A stretch of DNA of 64,000 nucleotides. It comes from Lactarius indigo. Its lineage: Eukaryota; Basidiomycota; Agaricomycetes; Russulales; Russulaceae. Position numbers and translations under genes: made by a program. This document shows positions 37,540-47,676 of the stretch, one piece after another (position 1 is the stretch's first letter; each line of letters opens with the position of its first letter). The DNA lies in the NCBI GenBank assembly GCA_025766275.1, contig JAFKAC010000059.1, forward strand, positions 186,001-250,000, written 5' to 3'. A model generated the notes under the pieces. That model saw only the letters and a list, made by a program, of their open reading frames with translations. It was not told the DNA's origin and ran no database searches.

Positions 37540-38350
37540 CCAGGGAATCGAAACTGCCTCGCCATCGTCGTCGCTGTCGTCGTCATGGTCACCACAGTCG
37601 TTGTGGTGGTCGCGGTCGTGGTCGCGGTCGCTGCAGTGGTGGTGGTGGGGGTCGCGGTCGTCGTCGTGGTCGCCGCGGTCGTGGTGGTGGTCGCCGTGGT
37701 GGTCGCCGTCGCTGCAGTGGTGGTGGTGGTGGTCGCGGTGGTGGTTGCGGTCGTCGCGGTGGTGGTCGTCGTCGCGATGGTGGTCGCGGTCGTGGTGGTG
37801 GTGGTGGTGGTCGCGGTCGTCGTCGCGGTCGCCGCGGTCGTGGTGGTGGTTGCTGTGGTGGTCGCCGTCGCTGCAGTGGTGGTGGTGGTGGTCGCGGTTG
37901 TGGTCGCGGTCATCGCAGTCGTGGTGGTCGTCGCGATGGTGGTCGCGGTCGTGGTGGTGGTCGTGGTGGTCGCCGTGGTGGTCGCGGTCGCTGCAGTGGT
38001 GGTGGTGGTGGTCGCGGTCATGGTCGCGGTCGTCGCGGTGGTGGTGGTCGTCACGATGGTGGTCGCGGTCGTGGTGGTGGTCGTGGTGGCCGCGGTCGTG
38101 GTCGCGGTCGCTGCAGTGGTGGTGGTGGTGGTCGCGGTCGTGGTCGCGGTCGTCGCGGTCGCCGCGGTCATGGTGGTGGTCACCGTGGTGGTCGCCGTGG
38201 TCGCTGTGATGGTTGTGGTTGCCGCGGTCATGGTTGCGGTCGCTGTCGTGGTGGTCGTCGCGGTGGTCGTCGCGGTCGCCGCGGTGGTGGTTGTGGTTGC
38301 GGCTTTGGTTGTGGTTGCGGTGGTGGTCGTGGTGATGGTGGTCGCGGTCG
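37540..38350. repeat. GTGGTGGTCGCGG minisatellite
   Basis: About 800 bp of GTGGTGGTCGCGGTCGT-type units with internal higher-order repeats of about 140-170 bp, each marked by GTCGCTGCAGTGGTGGTGG. It lies in the hAT element, upstream of its transposase. Long open frames here on both strands (Val/Ala-rich, His/Asp-rich, Thr-rich) result from the repetition and are not genes. Uneven density of G between strands could favour secondary structure. Confidence 0.85.
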
Positions 38351-38769
38351 TCGCACCACGGGGCTGGCGCCATCGCGCTGTGGCTGCCTTGGGGGCTTGG
38401 GGGTTCGGGGCGACGTTGTCGCAGGGCAGGTCTTGCTGCTGCCTTGTTACCTGTGAGGGCGCGCGTGTGGGCGAGTCAGTGAGCCATGAAAAAAAAAAGA
38501 AATACATACCTGATAGCCAAGAGAGAGGGTGGGTCGCAGACCCGTGCCAGTGGTTCGTGCTTGTGCTGGCGAGCACGAACGCGAGTTACGCAATGCAATG
38601 GCAAGGAATTTTCGCAGCCACCGCATGTACAACACGCATTCCCACACTCTCGTCTCGGCTCCTGCTGTCTGCTACAGTCTCATCTCTCCTCATCTCTGCC
38701 TGATCTCAGCTGATCTACTTCAGCTTGCTTCTTTTATTTTTTTTTGTACTACTCTTGGCTACGTCTACT

Positions 38770-41700
38770 ATGGCTGGATCTAGGAAGAGGGCCCCTTCAA
38801 CACCCAAGAGGACTCCAAAAAGGCCAAAGACCAAGAAGAGCCAGGTCAAACAGCGGGAGCTTCCTGGTGGTGCTTTGGAGATGTCTTTTCAGCTTGATGG
38901 TATGTGCTCATTGTTTTGATGGTATCCATACACTCATATTGTGTTAGTTTCATCCACAGCTGCTCAGACATCAGTTGCCAGTGCCAGACATGTGCACTTT
39001 AATCTAGGCTCTTCTGCGGCTTCAGGTGGCCCTCCTGGACCCTCACAGCAGGGAGAGGACCCCTTTGCAGGTTCTTCACCTGCTCAGGCTGCCAATCAAG
39101 TGAGTATCTATTTTATTAATTTTATAATCATTTTTTAACAAATTTAATACAGGGAGGCCTTAGCTCACCCCAACCTGAGAACTTTGACCTTGGAAATGGG
39201 TCAGATGGCTCTCAGGAGGGTGGTGCTAATTTCAATAGCCCTCAGGAAGGCAACTCTGACCCTCCAACTCCAACTCGCCACCCAAGGAGGGCTCAAAAAG
39301 CTGGTTCAAGGCTGGGCTCAGGTGATGATACCTTGAGGTTTTTTCAGGCTCTTGATGGGAAGAAACAGTGCAAGTTTTGCTTGTGAGTTTTTTATTCTTA
39401 TTTTTATTTTTATTTCTAAAAATTATTTTTGTAGGATACTTCATCAAGAGGATGTGTCCATCAAAGTACACTCATATCGCTCCACTACTGCAACAGGTCC
39501 TCTGCGATCCCATCTGCTCAATCACCATGCAGAAGAGTGGGTTACAGAGTGCCAAAGACTCAAAATTGAGCTGAGAGGTAAAGAGGGAGAAGAAGCTGTT
39601 GCAAGAGTTACTGGAGTTCCTGTAGAGCATCAAGCTAGGCGCCGCACTCCCTTCACTCAAGACAACTTTTTAGATGGCCTTGTTCAATTTATTGTTGCCA
39701 CAGATCAGGTTTTTTATTTAATTTTAATTTTTTTTTCCCTATTTAATGTTTTTTTTTTTTTTTTTTTAGCCTATGATGATTGTGGAGAGACCAGAGTTCC
39801 ACCACCTGTGTCTCCTACTCCGCCCTGAGCTGAGTGATGCAGACATCCCTCACAGGACCACTATGCAGAAGCGCATTGTGGAGAACTGTACAGAGGCACT
39901 CCACAATTTGTCTCAGCATATTCAGGTAATATTTTATTATTATATCTTAGTGCTTGAGGGCTAACTTCTATTTAGACAAGCTGCCTTGGGAGGGTCTCTT
40001 TTACCACAGACATGTGGACAGACCCTGACCTCAAGCCATACATGGCTGTTACTGCTCACTGGCTGGAGCAGATCCAGACTCAAGATGGACAGCAAAAGCT
40101 AACCCTTAGAGCTGACCTTATTGGATTTGTCTATTTTCCTGGGTCCCACACTGGAGAGAGGTTAGCTGAGGTCTTTCATTTTATCATTACTAGGATGGGG
40201 CTTGAAAGAAAGGTAATGTCTACTTTATTTTATATATAAATTTCGACTAATTAATTTTTTTTTAAAATAAAGATTGGTTGGATAACAACAGATAATGCAT
40301 CCAACAACAGCTCTATGATGGAGGCACTAGAAACTCAGTTAAAGAAGCAATATCCTAATACTGGGTTTTCTGCAGAGCAGTGCCACATCAGGTAAGTGTC
40401 AAACTATTTAATATTTTCTTGCTAACACTTTTTAGATGCTTTGCCCATATTGTAAATCTTGCATGCAAGGCAATGCTTGAGGAAGCAGTTGAACTTGGTT
40501 TTGACCAAGTTAAAAGGCTTCAGCAAATTATTGTTTATGTGAGCCTTTCCTTTTTTTTTTTCTTTTTTTTCTTCTTTTTCCCTTCTTTTTTTCGAGTTTT
40601 TTTGTCTTTTTTCTTTTTCTTTTTCTTTTTCTTTTTCTTTTTCTTTTTCTTTTTCTTTTTCTTTTTCTTTTTCTTTTTCTTTTTCTTTTTCTTTTTCTTT
40701 TTCTTTTTCTTTTTCTTTTTTCTTTTTTCTTTTTTCTTTTTTCTTTCTTTTTTTTTTTTTCTTTTTTTTCTAACTTATTTATAATAGATCCGCAACTCAT
40801 CACGAAGGCGTGATATATTTTCTGCAATTGCAAAGGAGTCAAATGTGCCTCCTTTGCAATTAATCCTTGATGTGGAGACCAGGTGGTCCTCTGCCTATTT
40901 AATGATTAAGAGGGCATTTATTTTGAGAGAGGTATTTTTTAAGCCATTTAATAAATTCTAATGCTAACTTTTAGTTAGGCAATTGATAGGTTTACTCAGG
41001 AGGGAGGGCCAGACCCATTAGATGAGGAAGATTGGAGGGTCCTTGGGGGACTTCAGAGAATTCTTCAGGTGTGCAGACATTTTCTCTCTCTGATTGTCTA
41101 TTAATTTATTTATTAGATCCCCTTCTGGTATCAGCAATCACTTTCTTATGAGAAGACACCAACACTTTGTGGCACAGTTGCTGCATTTGAGGGCTTTTTA
41201 AAAACCCTGAATGACTTGGCAAATACCTTGGAGACTGAGAGACAGGATATTGGTCTTATTATTGGAAAAGCTTCAGAGAAGATAGTTCCATATTCTATGC
41301 AGGCCCTTGACCTTCCAGTATATCAGCTTTCAATGGGTGAGTGGCTGTCTTAATATTCTGCATAATTTCTCATCTCATGTGAACAGTTCTTAACCCTTTA
41401 ACAAAGCTTGAATGGTTCAAGCAACACTACCAATCAAATGTTTCTGAAGCAGTAAAGCGCCACCTCCTTGATGCAGTGAGTGCTTTTAATTTTATCATGC
41501 TACTCTAAAACTAAAATTCTAAGTAGCTCAGACCATTGTACACACCATCTAGAGCCCCTACTAGATCAACTGTACCCCCTCCACCCCCTGAACCATTTGG
41601 TGGCATGCAGGCCACTTTGGCAAACCTTGGTATTGGCCCAATGCCTGTCTACAGACCACAGGCAAATACCTTAGAAGGTGAAGTTGATGACTATCTAGCA

Positions 41701-42102
41701 GCCCCAGTCAAATATGCCAATATTCTTGAGTTCTGGCAGGTATGTAGAATGGTTCATTTTGTTAGGGAGTACTGACAGTAGTTGGAATGGCAGGAACACC
41801 AGAAAAAGTGGCCAACACTCTTCAAGCTTGCCATGGACTTACTCCCCATTCAAGCCACTTCAGTCCCATGTGAGTGTGTCTTCTCAGCAAGCAAGGAGAC
41901 AGCTAGAGCCAGGAGGAACCGCCTTAAGCCAGGCAGCATGGAAGCCATACAGATACTCAAGTTCCAGGCAAAGTATAAAAGGGAACTCAATTTTACTGAA
42001 GGGCTTGGAGAGAAGGATGAAATGGAAGAGCTGGAGGGAATGGAGGCAGTCAGACCAGTTGAGGACTTGAGGGCTTATCTCAGGGGCATTAGTGAGCAGT
42101 AG
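38770..42102 (+). CDS. hAT transposase, 14 exons, intact
   Basis: Exons: 38770-38899, 38960-39099, 39153-39382, 39435-39708, 39770-39925, 39976-40212, 40273-40391, 40436-40538, 40788-40931, 40979-41068, 41117-41336, 41387-41475, 41527-41739 and 41794-42102. The phases close into 817 residues plus stop. Features: a basic N-terminus, a BED zinc finger (CKFC in exon 3, HLLNHH in exon 4), and an RNase-H-like core with FTTDMWTD (first Asp) and WITTDNASNN (second Asp). The cysteine-rich CFAHIVNLACKAM follows, then the C-terminal hAT dimerisation region (SVPCECVFSASKETARARRN). Intron 8 carries the CTTTTT microsatellite. With both ends and the target duplication present, this element looks autonomous. 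Confidence 0.9.
40606..40780. repeat. (CTTTTT)n microsatellite in a hAT intron
   Basis: About twenty uninterrupted CTTTTT units followed by related T-rich sequence, all within intron 8 of the hAT transposase (40539-40787). The tract lengthens the intron to 249 nt, against about 45-60 nt for its neighbours. Open frames in it are not genes. Confidence 0.95.
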
Positions 42103-42189
42103 TTTAAGAGAATTTATTTGCAACAAGGCTATATACATGTATTTGTACCTAGGAATGAACTACATAAAAGTAGGGGACCTGTGCGACTC

Positions 42190-43020
42190 ACCTGGGGTGG
42201 CCAGAGAGGGAAAAGGGGGTGGGAAGAGAAAGGGGGGTGTGGAGGAGCAAGAGGAGGGTGCGCGAGGGCTGTCCGAGGGTATCCGAGGGCGTCCAAGGGC
42301 CTTCCGAGGGTGTCTGAGGCATCCAGGGGCACGCGATGGTCGTCCGAAGGTGGGCGGGCGCTGGCGGCGGCAGCGGGGGTGGAACGGTGGCGGCGGCGAC
42401 AGCTCCGGTGGTGGTGGCGGCGGCGACGCGAGGGCGGTGGCGGCGGCGACAGCGAAGGTGGTGGCGCCAGCAGCGAGTGGTGGCGGCGGCGACAGCGAAG
42501 GTGGTGGCAGCGAGGATGGTGGCGCTGGCGGCGGCTGCAGCGAGGGCGTTGGCGGCGGCGGCGGCAGAAGCGAGGGCATAGGGTGATGATGCCGAAGACG
42601 ACGCAGAGGCGGTGGCAGAGACAGTAGGCGGCGGTGACAGTGACGGCGCAGGCGACAACAGCGACAACGTTGGCAACAACGTTGGCGACGATGGCGACAG
42701 CGCCGTCAGAGGCACCGACGGCTGCACGGCGGCCAGAGGAGCGGCGACCAGAGCGACCAGAGAGACAGGCGGCGAGAGGCGACGACCAGCAGCGAGAGGT
42801 GGCGACCAGCGGCGAGAGGCAGCGACCAGTGGTGAGAGGCAGCGACCAGAGTGAGCGGCGGCAACCAGCGACCAGCGGCGACCAGAGCAAGCGACGGCGA
42901 GAAGAAGCAGCAGCCAGAGAGAGAGCAACGAGGGCGGCGAGAGCACAGACAAGGCCAGCGGTCGGCGGGCGGACAACGCGAACAGCGCACAGACAGCGCG
43001 CAGACCGCAAGCCCAGTCTG
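42190..43020. repeat. GC-rich low-complexity tract near the hAT right end
   Basis: GGCGGCGGCGACAGCGA-type repeats (about 42340-42700) pass into GACCAGCGGCGAGAGG-type repeats (about 42730-42960). Large open frames on both strands are compositional. It is the counterpart on the right side of the hAT element to the GTGGTGG tract on the left. Confidence 0.75.
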
Positions 43021-43341
43021 TGCAGAGGGGGGGATGATTGGGGACGTCAGCCAGTCGTTCAGATACTCAGTACTCAGTCTCACTGAGGGGGAGCCAGGTA
43101 TACTCAGTACTCAGGGCAAGCTTGAAGTTCGAGACTTGGATTCACGCGCGTGTTCATTGGCTTGGCTGACTCAGGCTACCCAAAATGGTACGATTTCCTA
43201 TTCGTACTTTTGGGTGGCTTGAGCCGGCTCAGCCTAGCTTGAGCCAGCTCAATTCGGAGTGGCTCAGCTCAGCTTGTCCTTTTTTGGTCGAGCTGTGCTT
43301 AGCTGAGCCAAGCCAAGCTGAGCCGAGCCACGGCAACACTA

Positions 43342-43349
43342 ACCGACGT
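43342..43349. repeat. hAT target site duplication, right
   Basis: ACCGACGT directly after the right hAT end (CAACACTA), identical to 33780-33787. Confidence 0.95.
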
Positions 43350-44130
43350 CTATCATTGATTTCCCGGCCACGAGGCGTGGCTGCTTTCGGTAAGACTTGA
43401 TAAGGCGGCGCATGGAGTCGTCCTTGGGGTCTTTCTTGTTCTTGTTCTTGCACTTACCTCCATCTCCTTCTCCATCCTCAACGTCGCCGTCGTCTTCTCC
43501 TTCACCTGGGCCCATTTCTTCCCTGTCGCTATCTCGGATGACTGGAACGGTCTCTTCTTCGCTCAGGTACCTGTCACTCTCTTTGTCGGCCTCTGTGGCA
43601 TCTTTTTCTGTGCTGGGGTTAGTGTGATGTGGCACGAACACTAAGGTCTCATGTCGACGAAGCGAAGGTGCCACCGTAGGCCGATCCGTTTCGATGTCTT
43701 CAAGCTCCTGCTGGTCTTGGATCCTGGCGACCTTCTTCAAGGCAGCGCGTATTTCTTGTTCAGCAACTCTTATCTCAAGACGCTCTTGTTCTCTGACCTT
43801 AGTCATCTCCTCATTGGTTCGGCATTTCGATTGAGCATCGAGGACAACTTGTCCAGGATGTTGGGTCGCATTTTTGGCTTGTGTTACTGGGCGATGTCCT
43901 TGGGACTGGGATGGGGCGGACGACATGGTGAGTTTTTTTTCTCGAACTTGAAGGGGGCAGGTGGTGACAAGACAAGCGATGCAGACCCCCAAAAAATTTG
44001 TTGCTTTGGGCTTTTCATACTCGTTCAACTGTGCCTGGACTGGTTGTCAAAACACTTTCTCCTAGCGCACACAATACAATTTTTTTCCTGGCGTGCACGG
44101 CCCTTGACTACCTGACTCACCTCCATCATG

Positions 44131-46768
44131 ATGACCCAATTTTGTGATCGCTTCACCTGTCGCAAGGAGGTCAGTCCACCGTCCACTTTCTCTCTTCGTA
44201 AAATCCCTTGTCGTTCACCAGGATGTGGTCGCTGGTTCTGCAACAATGCCGGCTTCACAAAACACATGCGATCCAAGCATCGGATCCCTCCTCTGCAGGC
44301 GCATCCCATTCCCACTCCTTGGTCAACCGATAACTTGGACCCACAGCCAATCGAGAACCCGCAACCAATTGATGATTGGCCGAATTCTCCCCCTCCAGAC
44401 CCTCCCCCGGCCGATGGAGGCGTGCACGAAGAAGAGGAAGGTCCTGAGTGGGAGTTTCATCCGTCTTTGTGTGGTAAGGATCCGATCGTCACTCGATTAA
44501 CGCGCTCACTGAACATTTTCTGGCTATTTTTCTAGCAACTCCATGTGACAAAAACCACGTATATCTTCCACCTGGTACCCCACCGACCCCTCCTCCAGCC
44601 CGGGCTCCAGATGACTGGACACCGTATCGTAATCACGTTGAATTCGAGCTCGCCAAGTTCTTGTATCGAAAGGTTCAGATGTCCGGAAATGACATCAATA
44701 TCCTTTCACAGTTATGGCATGCTTCACTCATCAGCCATGGCGTCCCCCCTGATGAGATCGACCTCTTTGATAGCCGGGACAGCCTCTATGCAACCATCGA
44801 CGCAACGCCTTTCGGAGACGCAGTATGGCAGGGGTTTTCCCTTATCATACAACGGCCCTCGCCCCAACAACACGCCAGAGTGGATGACCATGACCTACGA
44901 CGTTTGGCACCAAGATGCGCACCACTTATTGCACAACATGCTTGCAAATCCGGACTTTGACAACGAATTCGATTATGTTCCATTCCGCGAGTTCAATGCC
45001 CAGAAGAGACGACGATGGCGCGATTTCATGAGTGGCGACTGGGCCTGGAGGGAAGCTGATATTATTGCTAACAATCCAGAGACACGTGGCGCAATGCTTG
45101 TCCCAATCATCCTCAGTAGCGACAAGACTACAGTGTCCGTTGCAACGGGGCACAATGAGTACTACCCTGTCTACATGTTGATCGGCAACGTACGGAACAA
45201 TGTCCGTCGGGCTCATCGAAATGCAGTCATCCTACTGGGGTTTTTGGCTATCCCTAAAAGTAAGCACTTCGTTTGGACGTGGCCTAAGTATTGAATACTT
45301 TCATAGCGGACAAATGGCATACCGACGACAATGAATTCCGCAAATTCCGCCGGCAGCTATTTCACTCGTCCCTCACACAAATCCTTAGCAGTGTTTGCCC
45401 TGCGACGAGCACTCCTGAGGTTACCTGAACCCCGGATGGCCACTTTCGTCGAGTCATCTACAGCATTGGGCCATACATTGCAGACTACCCCGAACAGGCC
45501 CTCTTGGCCTGCACAGTTCAAGGCTGGTGCCCTCGGTAAGCCGCATCCGTTCATTCTTTTTTTCTTTTTTTTTTTTTGACCCGACATGTTCGAAGTTGCA
45601 CTGCGCTCCCCAGTAACCTCGACATCGGTGGGGAGCGGCGGTCGCAAGAACTAATGAATGCGCTGATAAACGCATTGGATCCAGGCTCACTGTGGGATCA
45701 ATACAGTATTGTCAGATATGTGACGGTATGTATTTGTATTCCCTCGTAAAGGAGTCGAGGTAACTGACTACTTTCAAGCCATTTACTTCAGAGTTCCCCC
45801 GGGCAGATATCCACGAACTGGTTGCCCCCGACATACTGCATCAAGTTATCAAGGGCACTTTCAAGGACCACCTGGTGACCTGGGTTGAAGAATATCTCGA
45901 GTTGACACATGGTAAGACCCACGCGAAGACGATATTAGACGACATTGACCGCCGGTGAGTCTATTCCCCAAATCCAGCGTCCACTATCCCCCATTCTCTT
46001 CTATTCAGGATCGCGCTGGCCCCTCCATTTCCAGGGCTCCGTCGCTTTCCTCAAGGCTGTGGGTTTAAGCAATGGATGGGCGACGATTCAAAAGCGCTGA
46101 TGAAGGTGAGCACACTCATTCACGGCCATTACACAGCTGACGCCATCTCTGTCACATAGGTCTATCTCCCTGCATTAGAGGGACACCTGCCAGCTGACGT
46201 TATTCGCGCCTTCCGCGCTTTCTTGGATTTTTGCTACCTTGTTCAACGAGACATGTTTAATAACGACACATTGGGTTTAGTACAGGATGCTCTCGACTGC
46301 TTTCACCAGTTTCGTTTGATCTTTCAGGCAGTCGGAGTTCGTCCGAACGGATTCTCTCTCCCGCGGCAACACTCCCTTTGCCATTACCGACATCTCATAT
46401 GCATGTTCGGTGCTCCCAACAGCCTTTGTTCTTCAATAACAGAATCCAAGCACATTAAGGCCATCAAGGAGCCATGGCGTCGTTCGAATCGCTGCAACGC
46501 CCTTGGCCAAATGCTTGTCATCAACCAGCGTCTTGACCAGCTTGCTGCCTCACGCTCCTATTTCGAATCCAAAGGTATGCTCAAGAGCACGGTGCTTGCG
46601 GATGCCTGCGAGCGTGCAGGTTTATTCAGTATGTCGTCTGATGTCTTACCGAAATACTGACGCATAGACCTGAATACAGACGTGCCCACTGACGCACTGT
46701 GTCACGTTTCGACTCTCATGCCACTGTATTTGACTGAGGACCCTTACTGTACCGGTTGTCACTACGGC
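44131..46768 (+). pseudogene. Plavaka-type transposase pseudogene, 3' truncated
   Basis: Plavaka transposases are large DNA-transposon enzymes of Agaricomycetes, related to the CACTA group. Seen here: an N-terminal C2H2 finger (CRSPGCGRWFCNNAGFTKHMRSKH-type, C-x4-C-x12-H-x4-H), DDWTPYRNHVEFELAKFLY, DFMSGDWAWREAD, VPIILSSDKTTVSVATG, YYPVYMLIGNV, FRKFRRQLFHS, YPEQALLACTVQGWCP, FPRADIHELVAPDILHQ and SSITESKHIKA. Exons are separated by short GT..AG introns (for example 44474-44535). Two lesions are clear: a frameshift near 44849 between WQGFSL and YNGPRPNN, and TGA in exon 3 near 45427, where Arg fits. The C-terminal part stops at about 46768, where the outer gypsy element seems to begin. It is divergent to the upstream DUF6532-like gene, with about 200 bp between starts. 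Confidence 0.85.
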
Positions 46769-46890
46769 TGTAAGGTATATTAGTGGCGGACTTATCTACG
46801 ACACGCGGCGATACGATAGCACGATAGGAGATACGATACTGATAGCTGACTGAGGATGGACGCCACGAATACTAGTACTAGTAGTACTAG
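46769..46890 (+). repeat. Gypsy G3 5' LTR, left piece (inferred)
   Basis: The Plavaka coding sequence ends at TGTAAGGTATATTAG, which could be an LTR start (TGTAA, mirror of the end GTTACA at 63056). With 62718-63056 it would give an LTR of about 461 bp, interrupted by G1. The 3' LTR lies outside the window, so neither the start nor a target duplication can be checked. Confidence 0.45.
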
Positions 46891-47468
46891 TGTTATGATC
46901 CGACGCTTCGGACCTAAACCACAGTATGTCTCCACCCTGCCTTCCCCTTCTGTACCATGCCTTGTTACCAAAGGAGCTACTGTTACTAGTGGCGCTGTTT
47001 CTTTGATCCGAACTTCTGCTTACTCCGTTTAGTCTCTTTGATATTGTGTGGGCTTGTGTTCATGTTGTTTGGAACCCTGTCCTATATAAACCTGTACCAT
47101 AGACCGTAGGAAGCCAGACTTGGCTTCGTTTGCAATCTAGCAACCTTGCCTCCGTACTTTGGTGTGACCTCGCCTTATCCTCCTCTTCTTGTGCATCCCC
47201 TGCCTCAGTCCCTAGCCAGGACACTTCGAAGTCTTTGCAGTTGAACTATATCAACGCGTCATACCTGTTATACTCTGTGCACTAGCAAGATCAAGTGTAG
47301 AGAAGCGTCAGACACTTCGGACGAGGAGTCTTACCTTGCAGAGTAGTGCTGCGCCCTGTGCCACACTTTCGTCACTTGTATTTCATAGCAATAAGATGAC
47401 AGAAGTCTTCGCTTGATACTTGTGTGATTAGAAACCTTCAGAACCCACGCCCCTGCTAGGGCGTAACA
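46891..47468 (+). repeat. G1 5' LTR
   Basis: 578 bp. TATATAAA at 47083-47090 is followed 33 nt later by AGACTTGGCTT (47116-47126), which is the reverse complement of the 11 nt after the LTR (47470-47480). The two differences from the 3' LTR are both CpG changes. Confidence 0.95.
47083..47126 (+). promoter_or_regulatory. G1 LTR TATA box and self-primer
   Basis: TATA-like box at 47083-47090, then AGACTTGGCTT at 47116-47126. Spacing (33 nt) is right for transcription to start at or near the self-primer, so the transcript would begin with the primer, as in Tf1 of fission yeast. The primer also sits in a small palindrome, GAAGCC-AGACTT-GGCTTC. Confidence 0.65.
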
Positions 47469-47469
47469 T

Positions 47470-47480
47470 AAGCCAAGTCT
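47470..47480 (+). promoter_or_regulatory. G1 primer-binding site (self-priming)
   Basis: AAGCCAAGTCT begins two bases after the LTR and pairs perfectly over 11 nt with 47116-47126. No tRNA-type TGG follows the LTR. Confidence 0.75.
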
Positions 47481-47676
47481 ACAACTCCCAACACACCCAG
47501 GACACTACTGCCACACAGCAGAGTGGGCGACGATCCAAGAGGACGCATCAGCCAACAACCAGACACTCCAAAGAACCCAGGAACGACGGCATAGCCGGGC
47601 GACGGATCCTCTCTGACACAAGAGGCCGCTTCAGCCATCCCCTTACACAAATCAGCACCCAAGACAGACCACAATC

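Larger units (their letters stand above)
33788..43341 (+). mobile_element. Complete hAT element (9554 bp) with nested pogo element
   Basis: Ends are imperfect inverted repeats: left TAGTGTTGCTGTGGCTTGG, right (reverse complement) TAGTGTTGCCGTGGCTCGG. It is flanked by an 8-bp duplication. Both subterminal regions (33788-34030 and 43200-43341) are crowded with GGCTGAGCC / GAGCCAAGCC motifs, as in hAT transposase-binding regions. Inside are an intact 14-exon transposase gene, two long low-complexity tracts and a nested pogo-like element (34201-37516). Without the nested element the hAT is about 6.2 kb. It interrupts the first exon of the DUF6532-like gene. Confidence 0.93.
31521..43926 (-). pseudogene. 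DUF6532-like hypothetical gene split by a hAT insertion
   Basis: The N-terminal exon starts at ATG 43926 in CACCATG context and encodes a polar, acidic, low-complexity protein ending ...GKSMIDVG at the insertion. The frame resumes at 33787 as LVTKVPPIPATKG, and one copy of the 8-bp duplication rejoins the two halves in frame. Further minus-strand exons lie around 33590-33310, 32600-32441 (YERWVRTQANPW, SIWDVVYENAPWV), 32335-32145 (SSFKSAANIMVEQFFE), 32100-31917 (PFILQVFTTHLN, GALALAAAAV) and 31885-31521. These short motifs match the DUF6532-type hypothetical proteins common in Agaricomycetes, whose function is unknown. Exon limits inside the 3' part are approximate and one splice phase was not resolved. 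The 9.55-kb insertion in exon 1 should inactivate the gene. Confidence 0.65.

Noticed and set aside
37501..38703. Long open frames rich in Val/Ala, His/Asp or Thr on both strands
   Set aside because: They exist only because the GTGGTGGTCGCGG minisatellite lacks stops in several frames; no start context, domain or exon support.
40528..40842. Lys/Arg-rich and Phe-rich frames
   Set aside because: Products of the (CTTTTT)n tract inside a hAT intron.
42092..43086. Large Ala/Gly/Arg/Ser-rich frames on both strands
   Set aside because: Compositional artefacts of GC-rich repeats near the hAT right end.
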